Shown one piece after another: positions 5,204 to 8,162 of a stretch of DNA of 8,162 bases. The DNA is from Thermoproteota archaeon. GTDB lineage: Archaea > Korarchaeota > Korarchaeia > Korarchaeales > Korarchaeaceae. Below the pieces are notes generated by a model. That model saw only the letters and a list, made by a program, of their open reading frames with translations. It had not been told where the DNA came from and did not search any database. A program made the translations under genes and the position numbers. The first letter of the stretch is position 1. Each line of letters starts with the position of its first letter. The stretch is from contig QMVZ01000070.1 in the NCBI GenBank assembly GCA_003661365.1, positions 1 through 8,162 on the forward strand. Reading direction: 5' to 3'.

Positions 5204-6010
5204 ATGAATTTGACATGTACTTATTGCGGCGGAGAACTTGTTTGGTTTGAAGATCATGTGGCTTGTAGTAAATGCGGCCGCGTTCACGTATTCCATGATT
5301 TTGGATGCAATGAGTTCATAGAGGGTGGTGGGATACTCAGAGATAATATCTACAAAGTCGTGAGGAGATTGGGGGAAGAAATCAAAATTCCCTACAGAAT
5401 ACAAAAGAAAGCTTCTTACATGCTAGGCAAGTTCTTGAGAAAAAGCGGGATAAAGGCCAGAAATAAGATCTACTATGCAGCAGCAGCTTTAGTTTTAGCC
5501 TCAAGAAATGATAACCATGTTGTAACCATTAAGGAAGTTAGAGCCGTACTTGAATCCTTAGGCTGTGCTTGTGGAGAGCAGACACTCATTAGGAAAATGA
5601 ATGAGATAGAAAGAACGCTTGGAATTAAAGGGGGAAACAGGAGATATGAAGCTTACATAGCCTATGTCCTTAGGAAGTTAGATGAAGATGGTTTACTTCC
5701 AAAAGGAAATTGCTTTAGATCTCATCTTCCGAGCCATTTTGACAGAATTCAACTAAGAGCGTTAAAAATAATCAAACTTCTTCACTCAAGTGAGTTCGCA
5801 AGGTTCAACCTTCTCGGTAAGAGTCCACTTATAGTGTCAGCTGCTGCAGTTTACATAGCGGCAAAGCAATTAGGGCTGAGAAATATAACCCAAGAAGCTG
5901 TTGCAAGAGCAATAAATAGCCATAAGACAGTCATAAGGAAGAGGGCCAAAATGCTTGTTATGATGCTTAACCAAGGGATAACCCCAAGAGGAATGGTGGC
6001 GAATGTTTGA
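5204..6010 (+). CDS. TFIIB-like transcription factor (variant TFB) with short linker
   Basis: TFB binds TBP-DNA and recruits RNA polymerase. Seen here: an N-terminal zinc ribbon, CTYCGG (Cys5, Cys8) and CSKCGR (Cys21, Cys24); a first cyclin-like repeat at about 48-145 containing GIKARNKIYYAAAALVLASR, equivalent to the R-G-R-x-I-x-x-x-A-A-A-x-x-Y-A-A-C-R helix of TFB; and a second at about 183-256 with GKSPLIVSAAAVYIAAKQLG and a helix-turn-helix ITQEAVARAINSHKTVIRKR, the BRE-contacting element. At 268 aa it is shorter than ordinary archaeal TFB (about 300-315). The loss falls between zinc ribbon and first cyclin fold: roughly 30 residues instead of about 70-80, so B-reader and B-linker are missing or minimal. 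It is thus probably not the main TFB but a paralogue or Brf-like variant. Its stop overlaps the next ATG by 8 nt, tying it to the membrane ATPase gene. Fold call confident, promoter specificity unknown. Confidence 0.85.
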   Translation: MNLTCTYCGGELVWFEDHVACSKCGRVHVFHDFGCNEFIEGGGILRDNIYKVVRRLGEEIKIPYRIQKKASYMLGKFLRKSGIKARNKIYYAAAALVLASRNDNHVVTIKEVRAVLESLGCACGEQTLIRKMNEIERTLGIKGGNRRYEAYIAYVLRKLDEDGLLPKGNCFRSHLPSHFDRIQLRALKIIKLLHSSEFARFNLLGKSPLIVSAAAVYIAAKQLGLRNITQEAVARAINSHKTVIRKRAKMLVMMLNQGITPRGMVANV

Positions 6011-7856
6011 CAGTAGAAAGATGGCTGATTTATTCCCTTTTTGCCTCTTGCTTCTTCTCATTATCTATGAATTCTACAAAAGAATAGTGCCCATCTTAGT
6101 TGGTTTTGATGTAAATGTTTTGATATTCATAGCTCTTCTACCGTTCTTTGTTTTGTTTTTTAAGGCAGGCTTATTCAGAGGCCATAAAATAGAGAAGTAT
6201 CCTGGCTTAGACGAAGTCTTGTACACACGGGATAAAATCTTAATCCAAGTCAAAGATGAGCGATTTTTAGTAAAAGCATTAGAAATAAGATCTCTTGAGA
6301 ATAACGATATCGAAGGAAAATTCTCTCAAATAGCAGAAATATTGGCTCATATGGGCATTAATTCCTCTTTAACGATGCTTTGTTCTCCAAAGAAATCCGA
6401 GAAACATTTGATAGATCTTACAGCAGGAGAGAACAAAGATCAAAGAAGAGAGATCTTTCAAAACAGGGTTATCTTACTTTGGGTGGAAGAAAAGGATGTT
6501 GGAGGACTAAAAATGGCAAAATCGATGTTAGACCGAGCAGAAGACACAATAAAGGCTAGGTTAGGAGATTATTGGGAAGTAATACCCTTAAAGGGTTCTC
6601 ATTTAAAATCCTTCTCAAATAGCCTTCTTTTTCGTTTTCAGCTAGCTTTGTCTCGAATAAATCTCAAAGAACAAGCCTCAGAGGACCTTGTTAATTCGTT
6701 ATACTTGGAGCTAGGTAGGAAATCCAATGGTTCGGTGGTTAAACTGAGCTTGAAGGACCTATGCCACCATATCGCCATACTTGGAAGGACCGGTTCCGGT
6801 AAAACGACAACTTCAAAATTTCTAATATCAAAAATATGGGAGATTGGGGTTCCTGCTTTGATTTTCGACTATGAAAACGAATATAGAGATCTAGTCCTTA
6901 TGCTAGGCGGCGTAGTGCTATCTCCAACGCTAAGCGATGCGCTAGTATCAATTAATGTACTAGAGGACCTTGAGAGTTCTAATGATGCTGTGTTAGATGA
7001 AATTGTAGAGCAATTTACGATCATTTTAGGACTTACTCCACCACAGACATATCTCCTATTGAAGGGACTTATTCGTTTAAGAGAGCAAGCAGTGAGGGAG
7101 GGGTCTCCTACTCTTGTTGATTTATACGAGGAAATTGCTTCTCTTGCAGTCTCAGGTCAAGCTGAGCAGGAAAGTAAAAAGGCTCTTCTTAGGAGAATTT
7201 ATCCCTTGATTAGGGGAGAGGCTAGGCAAATCCTATGCAAAGAGCACTTACCACCAATGGAAGACATCATGAACGGTCTAGTAAGTGTAGAATTAAGGGA
7301 TATTGCAACACAATACGTTAGGGAGATATTCACCTTCACTTTGCTGAGAAGAATATATTATTATAACAAAGAAAAGGGTAGAACAAGAGGAATAAGACAT
7401 ATAACGGTGTTAGAAGAAGCAGATAGAGTTCTACCTAAACTGAAAGACCTTAGTGGACTAACAATCGGAGATAGGATGGTATCTGAACTAAGAAAGTATG
7501 GAGAAGGGTTTGTAGTGATCTCTCAGTCTCCTTCAAGTTTATCTCCTCATGTCATAAGGAATGCATCTACAAAGATTATACATGCTTTGGGCTCAACTCA
7601 AGACATATCTTTCATTCATAGTTTACTTGGACCTTCGGGAAAAGCTATTGGAGAAATTGCTCATCGGATTCATCACCTAAGAACTGGTGAGTGTTTTGTA
7701 GTACTTAGAAACTCTTCTGAACTTCCAAGAATAAGAATAGAGCCAGAGTATCAGCCCCCCGAACTAGAGGATGAAGAGATCACATACCTATTTTCACTTG
7801 CGCCTAGCTTTTACTGTAAGTGGAGGAAAGAAGTTTTGAGATCCAAGGTGCTCTAA
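6003..7856 (+). CDS. Membrane-anchored HerA/VirB4-type ATPase, CedB-like
   Basis: The 617-aa product starts with two hydrophobic segments (about 11-25, possibly to 33, and 36-56), then a roughly 190-residue region without a clear domain match, then an FtsK/HerA-superfamily motor. Motor landmarks: Walker A GRTGSGKT at 261-268 (Lys267), FDYENEY near 290, Walker B ITVLEEAD at 467-474 (Glu471/Glu472) and sensor VISQSPSSLS at 505-514 (Gln508), followed by NASTKIIHALGSTQD, all typical of HerA relatives. Soluble HerA lacks membrane anchors and usually sits beside nurA; here there is no nurA and the N-terminus is a membrane hairpin. Length and layout resemble CedB, the ATPase of the crenarchaeal DNA-import system induced by UV in Sulfolobus, or TedB of Thermoproteales. 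Other membrane DNA pumps or conjugation ATPases are possible. A purine-rich AAGAGGAA at 5986-5993 precedes the ATG, which overlaps the TFB-like gene by 8 nt; ATG 6021 would still keep both hydrophobic segments. The 3' end overlaps the convergent kinase by 53 nt. Confidence 0.82.
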   Translation: MFDSRKMADLFPFCLLLLLIIYEFYKRIVPILVGFDVNVLIFIALLPFFVLFFKAGLFRGHKIEKYPGLDEVLYTRDKILIQVKDERFLVKALEIRSLENNDIEGKFSQIAEILAHMGINSSLTMLCSPKKSEKHLIDLTAGENKDQRREIFQNRVILLWVEEKDVGGLKMAKSMLDRAEDTIKARLGDYWEVIPLKGSHLKSFSNSLLFRFQLALSRINLKEQASEDLVNSLYLELGRKSNGSVVKLSLKDLCHHIAILGRTGSGKTTTSKFLISKIWEIGVPALIFDYENEYRDLVLMLGGVVLSPTLSDALVSINVLEDLESSNDAVLDEIVEQFTIILGLTPPQTYLLLKGLIRLREQAVREGSPTLVDLYEEIASLAVSGQAEQESKKALLRRIYPLIRGEARQILCKEHLPPMEDIMNGLVSVELRDIATQYVREIFTFTLLRRIYYYNKEKGRTRGIRHITVLEEADRVLPKLKDLSGLTIGDRMVSELRKYGEGFVVISQSPSSLSPHVIRNASTKIIHALGSTQDISFIHSLLGPSGKAIGEIAHRIHHLRTGECFVVLRNSSELPRIRIEPEYQPPELEDEEITYLFSLAPSFYCKWRKEVLRSKVL

Positions 7857-8162
7857 AGGACCAATCTACTTGCTTCAATGCTCCTTTATTTATTTGTAAG
7901 TTCTTTGAGTTGATAATGTCGACTATTTCTTTTGCCACGGCATCAATGCTCTTACAGGAGGTATCCATAACTAATATTCTATCAATGCTGAAGGTCTTAT
8001 ATGCTTCAACCAGGATTTGGTTTAGAAATTCCGAAACCACGTTTTCAACTGCTTTTCTGAGAGAGACGTTTTTTGACATGATTCTGTTAAACAGAATTAG
8101 AGGATCGCATGTTAACACTACGATGAAATCTATATCTAGATCTCGAAGTGCTCCTAACAAAT
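7804..8162 (-). CDS. AK6/Fap7-type adenylate kinase, C-terminal part (5' end beyond right edge)
   Basis: About 119 residues of the C-terminal part are visible; the frame stays open to the right edge, so the TTG at 8160-8158 is an internal Leu codon, not the start. The P-loop is outside the window. Seen: DFIVVLTCDPLILFNRI, matching the VVVLR-x-x-P-x-x-L-x-x-R-L strand-helix of AK6; VSLRKAVENVVSEFLNQILVEA, matching the K-x-x-E-N-x-x-x-E-x-x-x-x-x-x-x-E-A LID and helix; RILVMDTSCKSIDAVAKEIVDII, the last strand-helix; and QVDWS near the end, as in archaeal members. AK6 proteins use ATP to phosphorylate AMP and, as Fap7 with uS11, act in late small-subunit maturation. It could compensate for the adk gene missing from the secY cluster, but that is inference. 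The last 16-17 residues are coded in the overlap with the convergent ATPase gene. Confidence 0.75.
   Translation of the reverse strand, partial: LLGALRDLDIDFIVVLTCDPLILFNRIMSKNVSLRKAVENVVSEFLNQILVEAYKTFSIDRILVMDTSCKSIDAVAKEIVDIINSKNLQINKGALKQVDWSFRAPWISKLLSSTYSKS

Noticed and set aside
5159..5404. Minus-strand open frame covering the promoter and zinc ribbon of the TFB-like gene
   Set aside because: The opposite strand encodes a clear CxxC zinc ribbon; this frame has no supporting signals.
6003..7856. Assignment of the ATPase to soluble repair HerA
   Set aside because: It has two N-terminal hydrophobic segments, lacks a visible HAS-barrel start and has no nurA neighbour. The membrane CedB-like reading fits better, though not proven.
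1..8162. CRISPR arrays, insertion sequences, integrase sites or long direct repeats
   Set aside because: No regularly spaced repeats, transposase-like frames or tRNA-end duplications were seen. The tRNA genes at 3820-3983 are not followed by a repeated tRNA 3' end within the window.

Overview
The window is archaeal. It carries the end of the uL15-SecY ribosomal/secretory cluster, the archaea- and eukaryote-type ribosomal proteins eL34 and eL14, Cbf5, a TFIIB-like factor, an Rpb8-like RNA polymerase subunit and a HerA-superfamily ATPase. The Rpb8-like subunit, a bulge-helix-bulge intron in cbf5 and TATA-driven apparently leaderless genes point to Thermoproteota (Crenarchaeota) or a closely related TACK lineage. 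DNA composition is moderately AT-rich, Arg codons are mostly AGA/AGG, and the tRNA genes are GC-rich, which fits a thermophile. The species cannot be named from the sequence alone.

Left half (1-3788, all plus strand): uL15 C-terminus, secY, an EMC3/TMCO1-type (DUF106) membrane protein, eL34, eL14 and cbf5. Spacings are tight (about 10-23 nt, or a 1-nt overlap), so this is probably one operon for the translocon, the ribosome and rRNA modification. The adenylate kinase and cytidylate kinase genes often found inside this order are missing. cbf5 is interrupted by a 33-nt archaeal intron (2983-3015). It folds into a textbook bulge-helix-bulge and splits the codon of the catalytic aspartate, so the gene looks broken but is intact after splicing (324 aa).

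Middle (3789-5098): tandem tRNA-Ser(GCU) and tRNA-Val(UAC), a stand-alone PRC-barrel protein, a convergent small unknown gene on the minus strand, and, divergent from it, an Rpb8-like RNA polymerase subunit gene. The roughly 80 bp between the last two contain opposed TATA-like boxes at leaderless spacing.

Right half (5099-8162): a TFB-like protein with a zinc ribbon and two cyclin folds but a very short reader/linker region. Its gene overlaps by 8 nt one for a 617-aa membrane-anchored HerA/VirB4-type ATPase resembling CedB, the DNA-import ATPase. A partial gene for an AK6/Fap7-type adenylate kinase comes in on the minus strand, overlaps the ATPase gene tail to tail by 53 nt, and runs off the right edge.

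The two points most worth attention are the cbf5 intron, which automatic annotation would call as two fragments, and the translationally coupled pair of a variant TFB and a membrane HerA-like ATPase, which suggests a dedicated transcription factor tied to a DNA-translocation machine.
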